From contig WBMV01004262.1 in the NCBI GenBank assembly GCA_013396655.1, forward strand, positions 124,001-188,000: a DNA stretch of 64,000 nt. Reading direction: 5' to 3'. The notes below the pieces were generated by a model that did not search any database, was not told the origin of the DNA, and saw nothing but the letters and a program-made list of their open reading frames with translations. The DNA comes from Campylorhamphus procurvoides. Lineage: Eukaryota; Chordata; Aves; Passeriformes; Dendrocolaptidae. Position numbers and translations under genes: made by a program. Below are positions 49,995 through 62,155 of the stretch, piece by piece. The first letter of the stretch is position 1, and each line of letters opens with the position of its first letter.

Positions 49995-50696
49995 TTAGGT
50001 AAGACTTTTAAGTTGACTTAACAGGTTTGGACTGATTCCAAATTGTTCCCTGTTGCTTGGTCTTTGGGCATGCCCTTGGGAAGGTCCTGAGCCTGCAAGA
50101 GGGAATGTGCATTTTAGTAATAACTGCAGGCTTCTTGGCTGGGACATCCCTGACAACCCCAAGTTCCTCTGCTGCTGGGGAGCTACTCCTGCCACAGGGT
50201 GACAGGGCAGAGGATGCACAGCCCTCCAGTCAGGGCAGAGTTTGGCTACACTGCTTGGAGTGCAGGAGCAAGCCGCCGACCACCGGGAAATCCAGCACGC
50301 ACTTTCCCCAGGATGCTGTGGCTCCCTGTCACTGGTTACCTGCAGCTGTGATTCATCGATGCTGGCTTGCTCCAAGCTTGGGCAGCCTATGTGCCATGGT
50401 GTGGAATCCATCCTCCTTTTCCTGTTTCTGGGAGGTTTTTGACATCTGAAAGCTTCCAGTTTTGTTACTGGAGAGCCCCAACTGATTTCTTCCTTCATGC
50501 ATGTTCCTCCTATTGTTCTGTGTCTTGTTTCATAGTTGTGTTTATTTGAAATCATGGCTTTTATACCTATTTTCAGTGGTTCATTTCTTCCTCTTTCATT
50601 TGCAGTTATAGAAACTGTTCTTAAGAATGATCCCAAGGCATGAGTTTCAAAAGTCTTCCTAATATTTCTGAAGCCAAATATTTCCTTGTACTTCAT
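49995..50696 (-). other. Longest open frame of the window, doubtful
   Basis: A minus-strand frame is open for 233 codons from an ATG. Its first third comes from AT-rich DNA and reads as basic, low-information sequence. The remainder comes from a GC-rich patch (about 50050-50440) that is also open in two plus-strand frames. There is no domain, signal peptide, membrane segment or repeat. A frame this long is possible by chance where GC is high. It may equally be an unrecognised repeat or an lncRNA. I do not call it a gene. Confidence 0.1.
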
Positions 50697-51129
50697 GACT
50701 CCAGAGGAACAAGCACACAGGTATGGATGTATTTAAAAAAAAGCTAATACTAAGTAATTTTCTGCCACATGTGGGGGCTGTGCCCCACAATGCTATTTAA
50801 AATTGACCTTGTGAGTAATGAGGTAGGGGTGTTTCTTCTTGCAAAGATTTATCTCCATGTTTGTTCCCAGGGTTTTGCAGAGCTGTCTGTCTAGAATTTC
50901 CACATTACAAATGGCTCTTGTTTTGGTATAGTTTGAATTATTTTCATTAGCTGGTCACCTGGGGCCTGACCAGAGTCAGGCTAAAGACTTCAGACAAGCA
51001 CTACAGCTTTTGCAATCAGTCTCAGACTCTCTCTCCTGTCATCCCCAAGGAAATGAAAGGCAGAAACGTTTACACTTCAGGTTAATGTTTTAGAAGTGTT
51101 TGAGGCAGGAAGCAAATGGACTTATTCAT
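50697..51129. other. Non-coding stretch
   Basis: No feature recognised. Confidence 0.5.
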
Positions 51130-51560
51130 AAGTTCCTTGAGGATGTTTTGTTTCAGTCATGAGGACTGAAGCTTTCCTGAATAAAGGCCAGTCAGCAAGA
51201 AGTGACCAGAGGCAAGGCCTGCCTTTGGGACGTGCTCCGAGGTCTGGGCACCCAGAAGGGATTTGCCTTTGCAAGGCTTTTTGACAAGCCATGGCTAACT
51301 TTCACATGGACTTTGGGAGGTAAATCTTGGAAGTGACTCTTGTAAATCACATACTGAAAATATGAGACTAAGACATAGCAAACTTAGGTTAGACTAGGAC
51401 AAACTGGAAATACCTAAAGCCCTAAGGGCGAACCATGTAATTTCTTTGTTTGCATAAATAAGGATCCCTCTGGAGGATGCCTAATTGTGAATATCACATC
51501 ACATCACACTTGTCAATACACCTCTCTTAAGCACTCAGTGTGCTCACTATTGTTTCCTAC
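51130..51560 (+). mobile_element. Weak LTR-like candidate
   Basis: The segment has a GC-richer first half, then a TATA-like TTTGCATAAATAAGG near 51450, a GGATCC, a short ATCAC/ATCACA repeat near 51495 and an AT-richer end. The layout is reminiscent of a small solo LTR, but no TG...CA ends, target-site duplication or internal region was found. It may simply be unique sequence. Confidence 0.15.
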
Positions 51561-54500
51561 AAGAAATCAAAACATTTCTTCTTTCTGTTTCCGGGACAGT
51601 GGTCACACTGACAGTGACAACCCTGAGCATAAATTAGCAGGGACCACTTGAGGACAGTTCAAGATATGCTATCCAGTGAGAAGGTAGCTTTAGAGTCACT
51701 GAAATTGGGCTAATAGTGCACTGCAATATTTAGAAGCAAATGCAAAAACTGACACTTACTGCAATGGCCTAGAAAAGGTGCTGTTAGAACTTCTTTCCAC
51801 TAATGATCTAAAAGGCAGGGTTTGCATTTTAGGGGGAAACATCAGAATATTTATTATATTGATTGAAATTTATTTTTCTGGGTGAAGAACATTATGACAA
51901 ATGAGGATAGGTTAGCAATAAGATAGATGTTTTGCTTCTGACTGCATGCATCCTTTGGTGTATCCCTCTCTCTGGGATTTTCCTTCTATTCTGACCATGT
52001 GTTGGTCTTGTAGATTCTAATTCTGTAAGACATTTCTCTTGTTAAGTGAAGTAAGAGTCAGGAAAGTAAGGTCAAACAAAGTTGTGCTCTTTTTCTTTTT
52101 TTTTCTTCTTTTTTTTTGCTATATCTATTTTCAGTTATAATGAGCCCTCTCAATTTTTACAAGTCTTCATTGAAATTAGAATTGAATTAAAATTTCTAAC
52201 AAAAAAAAAAGGCATTCATGACTACTTTCTTATTGTGTGTCAAGTGTGTTCCAAAGCCAAATGCAGAAGAGCAAGGGGTACATATTGCGTGAGGAGCCCA
52301 TATGAGGGAGCCCTGCAGCTTTCGCAGAAACCATTTTGTTACTACTTTCCTTGTAAGACGTTTCTTTTTAACATGTTTACCCTTCACAATATTTTGTGGG
52401 TTGACCTCTGATGTCTAAGTCTGGTTCTGCTTTGTATCGTTTGTCTCTTTGTGTATTGCTTTCTGTGTCTGCTCCTTTGCTTTGGTTGTTTTCCCTGTTA
52501 ATTTTGTACTAAGGCACCTATAGTATTATTTTGCTCTTTAGGGCTATGATCCAAGTCAAGGGCAATACACAGATCTAAGCACTTGAAACACTATGAAAAT
52601 ATAACCCTCAGTGAAACAGTCATGTCTTACTTTTATAAAACACCCTCTGGTATTAAAAATCTCATTAATATAGAGGGCTTCTGCTTACAAATTCATAGTT
52701 TCAAAGAGAAGACCTTGCACCTCTGGGGAAAAAAATGTTTTTGTTGGTTTGGCGCACACTTTCCTTCTGATTTGTCAAACGACTCAATGCCTTCCCATGG
52801 CACCAGTAACATAATGCTTTTTTTCCAGAGTCACATATGAACATAAAACTAGTATTTTCTCAAAATGTGTGCCTGCTCAAGCCATTCCAAATCATGGGAA
52901 TGTTCTTTACATGGTCACCATTGCCATCTTTCCTTTGCTTTTGTAATACGCATAATCTACAAAGTGAAAATCCACCAGTTTTGGGAAATCTCTTGGTGCA
53001 TCAGAGATAAATGACAACTCTCTAGATTATTTGGAGGATCTGAATCAGTTTTGTCAAGGAGAGAAAAAGGTCAATTTATTCTCAATTTTAATGATAAGCC
53101 ACATAAAAAGTCAATCATCCTTCTAATTTTCAAGAATAATAAAAAAAATCAGATCTTCGTGAGAGGCAATTTCTGAACTGCTCATTTTGATGGACAGTGC
53201 TTTTTGTCTGTGTGAAGTATTAGTAGACCTGCAGGTTGACGAGGTAGAACCTCCATCTCCGCTATTGTCAGAGGTGCACCACAATTCTGATGCGTTTGGT
53301 AGAAAGAGCAGGCAGAATCTAACCAAGGATGGTGAAAACATGGGGATAAGCCTTAACTCCAACTTATCTCTTCTTCAGTCAGTTAAATGAAGTCCAGAGC
53401 GACAGCTGGCATGCAACTGCCCCTTCCATCAGAAAACCAAACACATCATCTACAACAATACATGGAATCCTTCCAATCTGCTCTAGCACATGGCCCCACC
53501 ATCCTGCCTGCGTGCTCCCAGCATTGACCTCCCAGTTTGTATGGCAGTGTGTAGTGGTTGAGACTGCCCAGCAGCTGGCTAGGGTGAATCAACAAGCTGG
53601 AATTGACAAAACATTTTTCCTAGCATATTTAGAATATTTCACTGGGGAGAAATCTCTTGAGGTTCAACATCTGATTTTTCAGACTGTCCTGGGAGACTAA
53701 AATAAAGGAGGATGCAACATTAAGTCATGCATATTGCAATTGAAAACAAACACAATGGGTCAGATTCCATCCTCGATTGCAGCCACACTGAAGTCTCTGC
53801 GGTTGAACATGAGTGAGGACAGAGTTTGGCATGATGCCTTAAAACAAAAATAATATAAATGATAGACAAGGGCAAACTCATCTATGAAGCTGCAGTGTAT
53901 TTCATCTGAGAAGCCTTGAAAGAGAAAAAGATCTTCTGTCAATGACAACTTGATTCCTCAAAGATGAAGCAAGATAAAAAATAACTTTTTGCAAAAATAC
54001 CAGTTTTGGCTGACTGAGTAAGGTGGATTTTTGTCACCTGACAGCTATGCATACTGTGTGGTGAATGATTAAATAAACAGATTGTTGCTGAAGCAAGTTG
54101 CTCTCAATTTGAGAAGCCAAAGCCACTAGAATAATCTCTACCCACTAAAAGAAAATCACTTAGTCACACTGTGACCACACAGAAGGCCCTATTCATCAGC
54201 AGTGTTTGCCCGCAAACGACTTCTCTGAGGAGTAAGCATCTTCCATATCTGCTTGGTGCAGGCAACACTGGACTGAGTGAAGGCACCCAGACCTCTGCTT
54301 ACTCCAAAGGGGTTTTGTGTTGATGAAATAAGAAGAGATTTCATGCATGCTTTTGTCTATCTATTCATTCTGCTTTCTTTCCTGAAGCTCTGGCTGTGGT
54401 TGGATTTTAAAGATTCAATATTCTTCATACACAGGAGCTGTTTTATAACTTTTTAGTAGCAATCTCAGTCCTAGAGAGGTGTGCAAATCACATTTGCTGA

Positions 54501-55651
54501 TGCCAAGAGGTAGAAACCATAGAAACAACACAGAAGTTTGTCCCTTCTCGTCTTTCCTGTGACCTGAGTGGGCCTGTGCTGAAGCTCCTGTTCAGTCTCT
54601 TGCCTGTTTACATTCATACCCATCTGTTAGCATGGCACTGCACCCATGGCACTCACCAGACAGTGCATCATGTTCACTAGAGCTGATGATAGATCTGAAA
54701 TGGCAGCCTGTATGACTTTATAAAAGGCTGTGATTTAGTCCATGTCCCCACATGTAGTGTCTTCGGAGTTCTGTGTAATATCATCCTATCTGCTTAATCT
54801 CACTGTCCAAGGGTTAGGATATTTTGTTTTGTTTTGTACTTTCTAAGCGCCTGCTCTGTCATCTGTGTACCACATTGCACTCCATATTCATCAAAGATAT
54901 TTAGCACTCGACAGGGCGAGTGTTCTAGGACTCTAAGATTTCTATCAAAACCTTAGCTCTTCTTAAAGCAAGATCTTGTATTTGTCTCATGCATAAAAAA
55001 TACATGTTTTTTTGAGAGTCTGCCAGCTCAGAAAATGCAGTTGATAACTTTTTCTTTTTAGTCTGGAGCCTTTTTTCATCCTCACTAACAGACTCCAGAA
55101 CTGTACTTTATTGAAGAGAAAAGTAGATTCAGTCTATAATAAATGAGAAAAAATCTCATCTGTAAGGAACCCCACCTAAAAACTGTTTGTGTACAAGGAG
55201 AAGAGAATCCATCAGTTCTGCAGCAAAGAAAAGGAAGTTATATGCTTGGTCTTTGAATATTTGCTTTGGTTTCAGTGTGACTCTATGTGTGCCCTTAGCC
55301 TTTGGCATATTTTCATCATCACCAAAATATATGGTTTCAGAAGAAAACTGAAACTGTCAGTTTTACCTGTGCTATTAGACAGTTTCTGAGTTCAGAATAG
55401 GGTGCTACCCTGAACTGAACCATCCTATAGCTCACACTTCATTTTCTCTCAGATAATACCTCCCATGACAAGCAGACTCTTTTAAAGTAAAAACTTCAAG
55501 CTTTGTGATACTGCAACTTTCCTTGCCAGCCAGCAGAACGACGTCTAAACTGCAGAGATGTGTCTTTCCAGAGCTGCAGCCAAACTTACCAGGGCACTGA
55601 GGACCATCAGCAGAGCTCAGACCTCCTCTCTGCCGATTAGTAATGCAGCCG
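51561..55651. other. Non-coding stretch
   Basis: No gene, RNA or repeat family recognised. T-rich homopolymer stretches lie at 52087-52120. Short open frames near 53123-53390 and 53512-53700 lack motifs. Confidence 0.55.
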
Positions 55652-55931
55652 GTGGCACAGAGACAGAATCCAGCACCAGGAATGCTACACAAATAACACC
55701 TGCCCTTTAAACTGTGGGCTTTGCACACTTCATGCATGCAAGAAAATGGAGAAATGGAGGATAATTATCAGTTTTCTTCATTGCATAAGGAGTGGCACAG
55801 AGACAGAATCCAGCACCAGGAATGCTACACAAATAACACCTGCCCTTTAAACTGTGGGCTTTGCACACTTCATGCATGCAAGAAAATGGAGAAATGGAGG
55901 ATAATTATCAGTTTTCTTCATTGCATAAGGA
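55652..55931. repeat. Exact 140-bp tandem duplication
   Basis: The 140 bases at 55652-55791 are repeated base for base at 55792-55931, with a single shared G at the junction and unrelated sequence on either side. The unit is complex, non-low-complexity DNA with CTTCATGCATGCAAG near its middle. Perfect identity means a very recent duplication or an assembly error. The 148-codon plus-strand frame here is created partly by the duplication, because 140 is not a multiple of three and the second copy is read in another frame. Confidence 0.97.
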
Positions 55932-57143
55932 GGGGCCAGGAACTGGCTGAAAGAGCCTTTTCAAAAGCTATTCTAAGGGTTGTCTTCTGCAATGCCAGTT
56001 GCCTGGCCAGCTCTCTGTGGAAGATCCCATATAAGTACAGTTACTGCCTTTATGCCAAACCTGCACTGAAAAGTCTAGTTCAGAGAAAAAATATGAGAGA
56101 CAGTGAAATACAAAGCATACTGTTAAAGGACCTCTATTATATACAGGAAGCCCCAACATTTCCGTGAAGTTAAAGTCCATTATGAGTTAAAAAAAAAAAA
56201 AAGGCTATATCACTTATGAAACAGCTGCTGTGCAGACATATTTCCCATCTTCACATTGTAATGATGGGATTCCTTTGCATCCCGCTCATCTTCTCAGCTG
56301 GGGAACATGCTGAGAACTGGCCCAAGATTTTCTGTGAAAGAAACATATACATATTCAGTTATTCTCATACCTAGCCTCCCTATAGATGCATATGTGAACA
56401 AGAGCAGTAAAATCAAGGGTAGGATATCTTGCCTATTCCTAAGGATGCATAAGAAGTAGCAAATAGCATTTATGTTTAACTTAAAGGAAATATGGGTTTG
56501 ATGTCAGGACAAGAAGACTTACTGGTGTCCCTTTCTAATAACGGAAAAGATGGATAGTCAAACTTAGTCTATACGATTGTAATTAGTATTTTATAATCCT
56601 GACAGCTGATGAAAGCTCTCTGCACCATAGCCTCAAGTGCTGAATCTAGACACAAATAATGCAATGGATAATTTGAGAACTATCAATAGCCAAATACAAA
56701 TAATCTGTGTAGTAAATATCAATATTATCTCTAGGATAAGCATCTAAGCTTCTCAGATTAGATGAAGGTACCTATATTCTTCTCACCATTTGTTCCTTAC
56801 TGGTCTCTCGTAAGTCTTTGATGACAAGCTGGCACTGAGCTGGGTGAAGTGTCCTCACAGTCTGTACAAGTCCTGGGTTTCTCAGTCCTTGAAAGCTTTG
56901 CTGTGGCTCTGTGGTGAAGTTCTAGACATGAGTTCTCAAAGCTAACCTGACATTCTCTGCAGCAAGGCCCACTCAAAGTGGCTTACCAAATGACTGACTG
57001 ACTTTTCTCCAAAACACCTACTCTCTAAGCTGCTCATGAGAGAAAGCAAATAGGATTGTACCACATGTGTTGCCACCACACTCCAAATAAAGAAGAACGC
57101 TGTTTATAACAGTATATTATATTTCTAATGCCAGGACATGTGT
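55932..57143. other. Non-coding stretch
   Basis: No feature recognised beyond a short A run at about 56190-56201. Confidence 0.55.
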
Positions 57144-57174
57144 CTTTTCTTTTCTTTTCTTTTCTTTTCTTTTC
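57144..57174. repeat. (CTTTT)6 pentanucleotide microsatellite
   Basis: Six perfect CTTTT units lead into CTCTCTTTTCTC. It is a pure pyrimidine tract likely to be length-polymorphic. Confidence 0.92.
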
Positions 57175-58739
57175 TCTCTTTTCTCACAGAAGAATTAGAC
57201 AGAAGAACCAGGTAACTTGTTGTATGGTAATAATAGAAGTATTAGTAACACACAGCAAGCCAGCCTCCTACTGACTTGCAACACAACATTACAGGTCTCC
57301 AGAAAATCCCAGATTCAGCAATAACTTCTGGGCAATGCTAGAGTTCTCCCCTGTTTTATCCTGGGGTAGAAGACAGAGTGCACCTTTTTCTGACAAAAAG
57401 CACATAATTAGAACTGGTGACTATGCAAACAGTAGACCTGAAACCACCACCATGATAGTAGAGTCTTTGTTTGTGCACCACTTAACACTTGGTGTGATGC
57501 TAGGGATCCTGGGTGGGCTGTCTGTAAAAACCTCTTGGTGTAAACCAGAGGCAGGGAACAGCTGGGAGGATGCTGCAAGCTGAAACTGCTGTGAGTGTGT
57601 GCATAATCTATAATTTTCTGTATCTCAGCTATTTTAACATAGATAATATGATATATTTTCTTCCAAAGTCCTCCATACAGAGTTCTGCTCTGATCATGAA
57701 GGAGAACAGTGAGAGTCCTCAAACCCAAAAACATCTTCTCTGCTAGATGGGGTTGAAATTAGGATCTTCTGAAGCATGAAAATACAGCTGAGTGAATCGC
57801 ATGAATTCTAGGATTAATTAGAATTAGAATAAAGTTCAAAGATGGAGTTTAGACTTTAAAAAAACATATTTAGGTAGTAAAAAAATACTTCACCAATTTT
57901 TCCTGTTGAATGCTTGTACTCATTTGCTTATTGGCTTCAGAGGCTGCACAAATGTTGCCTGTTGAAAGTGAGCTAGGCCCAGTTTGTTTATTAAAATGGA
58001 CCGTAACAGTGAAAAGTCATTGGTATGACATCAAAGGTACTGAAATTTGCTCTTCTAGATCTAAGTCAGATTTAGCTGGGACACTTACAGGTTATATTTT
58101 CTCTGTCAGCACATCTATCTTTACAAAACTTCCATAAACAAAATTTTTCCTTAAAGAACCTTAGTTTTCTCTGAGTCTTGGTAGAAATGGGAATTATTAG
58201 GAACAAGAGAGGAAAACAGATAGCTAGTATGGTCATATGCGGTTACTTTTCACAAGAAACCAGGCTAAAATGGTTTGCTGAAACTTGCTGAGTAATGTGG
58301 TTTTGTTGCCATTACTTCTCTAAAGACCAAACAGCCAAACAATCTTTAAGTGATCTTTTACCACCTGTCTGTTCCTGATGTATCATTTTACCAGTACTTA
58401 TTTCCATCAAAAAATATCAGGAGGCTGAGGAGCTTCTCAGACGATGCAACAAGAATGGAGAAAGCCTGTTTCAGTAACATGGGTTATACCTTCTCTGGTG
58501 TGGCTTTTGTCTGTAGTGCCCATTGCTCTCTTGGATGTGGTGACAAAGGCTAACAGGTTTCCTCCTGCCAGTGAGTGGAGAGCAATGCCTGCTAAAGGGG
58601 ATTGTATGCTCGGAAGGGAATGAGTTTTAAAGTAATCTGGGCAATGACAGGCTTGAGGGCTCTGCAGCTTGTAAGCAGCATGGACACTCGCTGACCTTGC
58701 TTTCTTTGCCTCATTTCACCTGATAAATGAGTGTGGTGC
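57175..58739. other. Non-coding stretch
   Basis: No feature recognised. Open frames near 57335-57734 on opposite strands lack motifs. Confidence 0.5.
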
Positions 58740-59700
58740 ACTGGGAGTTCAGGTCTCCCCGCCCATGGTGGTGCAAATCACTTCAGTGAAGGGATAATTG
58801 AGTAAGTGAGAGGATTTGCTCAGAGACCTTTCACATGGTTGCAGTTGCAGAGGGCAATCGCTTCCCCAGTCTGTCTGGGCTCTGAAAGGTGAGTCAAATG
58901 GAGATCAATGCCAGCACTGACAGAATGACTAGAAATGAAAGGGGAAAATCCCACATCGAACAGACAGACCCACAGATGAAATCAGCCATGCTCTGGAGGC
59001 TGGACTCAGCCCCCAGCACGCTGGCCAAATGTGTGGTCACGCACCCTAGGCACAGTGCGAATGCATGTGGGTACAGCTCCCATTCCTTTGTCCAGGAAAT
59101 CACAGGCAGAAACACAACGGCTTGCTGAACCTCCCGCACGTGCACCGTACAGATGGCCAGCACATGTGTGATAGGCACGTCAGGCTTGCTGGGCATATGC
59201 AGATAACTCTATGGCATGCACAGGCAGGGCTGGATGCTTGGCTGCATCAGGAAGCATGAAGGAGTGGAGAAAGAGAGAGAGATGGCAACTCTCCTATGCG
59301 GCTCTGTAAATTAATAGTGTACTGTAATTATATCTATCTGCTAAGAAACTCAGCCCTAAAGCACGTGTTTACATACATTTTTATAAAAGCCCAATCACCT
59401 GTTAACTAGAGACTGTGCCTAGAAACAACTAGATGTTGTATTAAGAGTGCACGTATGCTGTCACAGTGGTGTGTGCCACTGTGCTGTGCCCATGTGGGCA
59501 AGGTGGCAGTGCATGCTCCTGCTTGCACTGCCTGGCGTCGAAAGTCAACGCTTATGCACATGCACACCAGTCACACTCCTTGGCTTTGTGGGTATAAGTG
59601 GGCATTGCCCAAGGGCCTCTGTGTTGGGCAGCAGTGACACAAAGGCTGTGCAGCACCCAGGGAGCTGGAGTCAAGGAAGTGCTGAATTTCAAACCTATGA
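58740..59700. other. GC-richer patch, unassigned
   Basis: Two GC-richer blocks (about 58740-59270 and 59440-59690), with recurring CACGTG/GCACGT and GTGCC/GGCA words, are separated by an AT-rich core. The core, about 59300-59420, has TAAATTAATAG, GTAATTATATC and a forkhead-type GTGTTTACATAC. It could be a regulatory element or a decayed repeat. Several overlapping open frames on both strands argue against coding. Confidence 0.3.
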
Positions 59701-59782
59701 GTTAATGGGACAACAATCCTCAGGTTAGATTTTCTCCTTTGAAGTTTTGAACTGTGAGGGCCTTTTGTTTGGGTTATCTTTT

Positions 59783-59803
59783 GGGGGCGGGGGACAGGGT
59801 GGG
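59783..59803 (+). other. G-quadruplex motif
   Basis: Runs of 5, 5, 3 and 3 G are separated by C, ACA and T. This is a strict G3+N1-7 match with very short loops on the plus strand, followed by more G-rich sequence to about 59819. No gene or promoter is recognised beside it. Confidence 0.75.
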
Positions 59804-61569
59804 AGAATGGAGGGGTGGAGAAAGAGTCCATCTTGTACTCGATAGTGTTCATTTGGGAAAACTAATTTCAGGGTTTTTTATAAGATTCAAGGTGATGTGG
59901 AAGTAAATCAAGAAATGCTGCTTGGTATCCACGCTGAATAGTTTCAGTACAGCAATAGACAGTTCAACATGAAACCAAACCAAATGTTAAACCTTGAAAG
60001 ATGCATAAAATGAAACTGTCATTATCCAGTCAGGTTTTATTCTAAGCACCTTGGCTCCTAGAGAACTCAATAAAATATGAAAGTGCTGTGCTATTGCAGG
60101 ATTAAGCCTATAACAGGACATGTTCGGCACAGACTGCTGTGACAGTCATTCATTATATTCAAATGTAACTTAAACATGTGCCAGAAATTTTGGAGAGTAA
60201 TCCTTGGAGAAATGGGCTCAAGACCAAATCTCTACATTAGTGATAATCCTTTAAAATAAAATATTGGTAAATTATTAAAATAAAATATTTGTTTCAGACC
60301 ATGAGAGCCTCTCCTTGGCTCTCACCTTTTAAAGAAATGGGATGAAATTTAAGTTTCATGAACATTAGTGCAAGTAATTCAGTACTATAACAATAGCAAG
60401 CCTGTACTTTTACAGCTAGTGAAAATTCATGAGGAAAGAGTAGCATGTCCAGACACAGGTTTTATTAAGGATCTGATTCTGCACACACACATTTATCCAA
60501 GTAAGTTGCTTTTAATCATTTGATAGTTCCAAAGAAATCAATAGCTCTATTCACAAAGCAGAATGGATTTGCATGCATAATATCACATACTTGCAGACGA
60601 CAAGGGATAACATTATGTTTATGCTAATCTGTAGTACCTGTGGTTTGAAAATGTGTCCATTTTTTTGGTAATTTTTCAGTATGTCACCTTTCTGGTAAAC
60701 TCTGTAATATCAAATATAAAGTCATAAAGAGAAAGTCAGCTCAAGATTGAAAACCAGCTACTGATCTCTGACAAAACTGTCAGTAGTTCCAGAGTGTTAC
60801 ATCTTAAAAATGACAAATAAATGTCATGCCATCTACTAATCCTTATATTTGCTAAAATAATGATTTTACCAGTTTATTAACATTGCCTTAAATAAATAAT
60901 TTGCTGTGGAAAAAAAGAAATACACTTTAGCTGATTGACAAAAATAAAATTAGTGTCATGAAACATAATGAATAATGTGGCTGTTGTTCAGCTTTCTTTG
61001 CCAGTGCTGTGTGTGAACAGACTGGGCAGTGGGGAGAACATCTGAATGTACAAATCCTGCCTTTGGCCCAGTGTCATGCTACTGCTCTCTCAGTCTGGAT
61101 GGTGGACAGCCTCCATCTGCAGCTTCTTCGTCCCAGCTGCTGCCCAATGTATTGTCCAAGGCTGTTATTCAATTTAAACCCAGGTGTGGGTTCAGTAAAA
61201 ACAGAGTTCACTAAAACCACTGCCTTCATCTCTTCTGTGAAGCATATTGAGAAACTTAAGTGAGGACTTCAGCCCTAAGTGAACCAATTGATAGAGCCTC
61301 TTCCAGCTCTAGAGTGAAAGCCACTTGCAGTTTTCTTGCTTGATTGGCTGTTTTCCCATCTGGGATGCTGAACAGTGAGTTTCTGGGCAGAACAGCTAAC
61401 TGGGACCCTGAGCAGGCTGGCTCATTTCTGACTTTGTTCAGCTTGAAAACTTTCTTCCCCTCACTGTGCCTCATGCCCAGAAATCCTGAGATATTTCTTA
61501 GAAGACTCAATCCTTTTCTTATACAGGCCTGTATAACACGTAGTCAGCTCTAATAGTGACCTTGACACA
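59804..61569. other. Non-coding stretch
   Basis: AT-rich DNA. No gene recognised. A local duplication of AAAATAAAATATT with variation lies near 60252-60290. Open frames near 61009-61263 and 61256-61553 lack motifs. Confidence 0.55.
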
Positions 61570-61703
61570 AAACTCAGTTGGTTAGAGCATGGTTTTAACG
61601 ATGCCAAGGTTGTGGGTTCTATCCCTGTATGGGCCATTCACTTGAGTTGGACTTAATGATCCTTGTGGGTCACTCCCAACGCAGAAAAATCTGTGATTCT
61701 GTG
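61570..61703 (+). mobile_element. tRNA-Ile-derived SINE with CR1 tail (TguSINE1-like)
   Basis: The 5' part (about 61570-61635) reads like tRNA-Ile from the D arm onward. It has CTCAGTTGGTTAGAGC (A-box region), a diverged anticodon arm, CCAAGGTTGTGGGTTC, and a B box GGTTCTATCCC at 61615-61625 against GGTTCGANNCC. It ends GGGCCA. The 3' part (about 61636-61703) is a CR1-type tail: GTTGGACTTAATGATCC, TTGTGGGTCACTCCCAAC and a terminal ATCTGTGATTCTGTG. This tRNA-CR1 fusion is the hallmark of TguSINE1, which uses CR1 LINE machinery. The copy lacks the acceptor-stem 5' end and has B-box mutations, so it is probably inactive. It is not a functional tRNA gene. Confidence 0.88.
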
Positions 61704-61824
61704 AGTAGTTTTCATTTCCAGTCTTTCAGATTAGGGTCATACTTCTTCCACAATGCTATTTTTAAACATCAGTTTATTTTTCTTTTGGCATTGTAAAAAC
61801 AGGAAAAAAAGAAGCTAGAAAGAA
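61704..61824. other. Short spacer
   Basis: No feature recognised. Confidence 0.4.
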
Positions 61825-61883
61825 CGTTTTGGTGTTTGGTTTGGTTTTGTTTTTTTCAGGTTTTTTTGGGTTTTTTTCCTTTT
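61825..61883. repeat. G/T-rich low-complexity tract
   Basis: GGTTT and T-run units on the plus strand, broken once by CAGG. Same class as 3280-3563. Confidence 0.7.
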
Positions 61884-62088
61884 CTGTAGATTAAGATGCT
61901 AGGTTGATAGCATCCTTTTTTTATAGTCCTTATGAAGGACATGTCTTCACTCTCACCCAGGCAGGAATTTTCATCAGTAGCTTGTTTTTGTAAAAAAATA
62001 ATAAATATATTAAACAGCAGTCTTTATTGCTCCTCTGTCTTGCAGTTATCAGTTAGCATGAATATTAAAGAGCAATTGCTAGCATTTT

Positions 62089-62155
62089 GATGTTTTGTCA
62101 GCACTTTGTGTCAAAACATCTTCCTACTGGGATGCAGCATGATGACACTGTGTCA
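62089..62155. repeat. Cluster of inverted repeats with a shared TGTCAAAACA word
   Basis: GATGTTTTGTCA (62089-62100) faces TGTCAAAACATC (62109-62120) across eight bases, with one mismatch in twelve. At 62143-62155 TGACAC and GTGTCA form a perfect palindrome around one T. TGTCAAAACA recurs at 62109 and 62151, so a short unit has been copied in both orientations. The nature of the element is unknown. Confidence 0.65.

Noticed and set aside
55721..56167. 148-codon frame with internal similarity as a repeat protein
   Set aside because: Its partial repetition comes from the 140-bp DNA duplication read in two different frames. There is no domain.
61570..61635. Functional tRNA-Ile gene
   Set aside because: The acceptor-stem 5' half is missing, the anticodon arm and B box are mutated, and the sequence runs into a CR1 tail.
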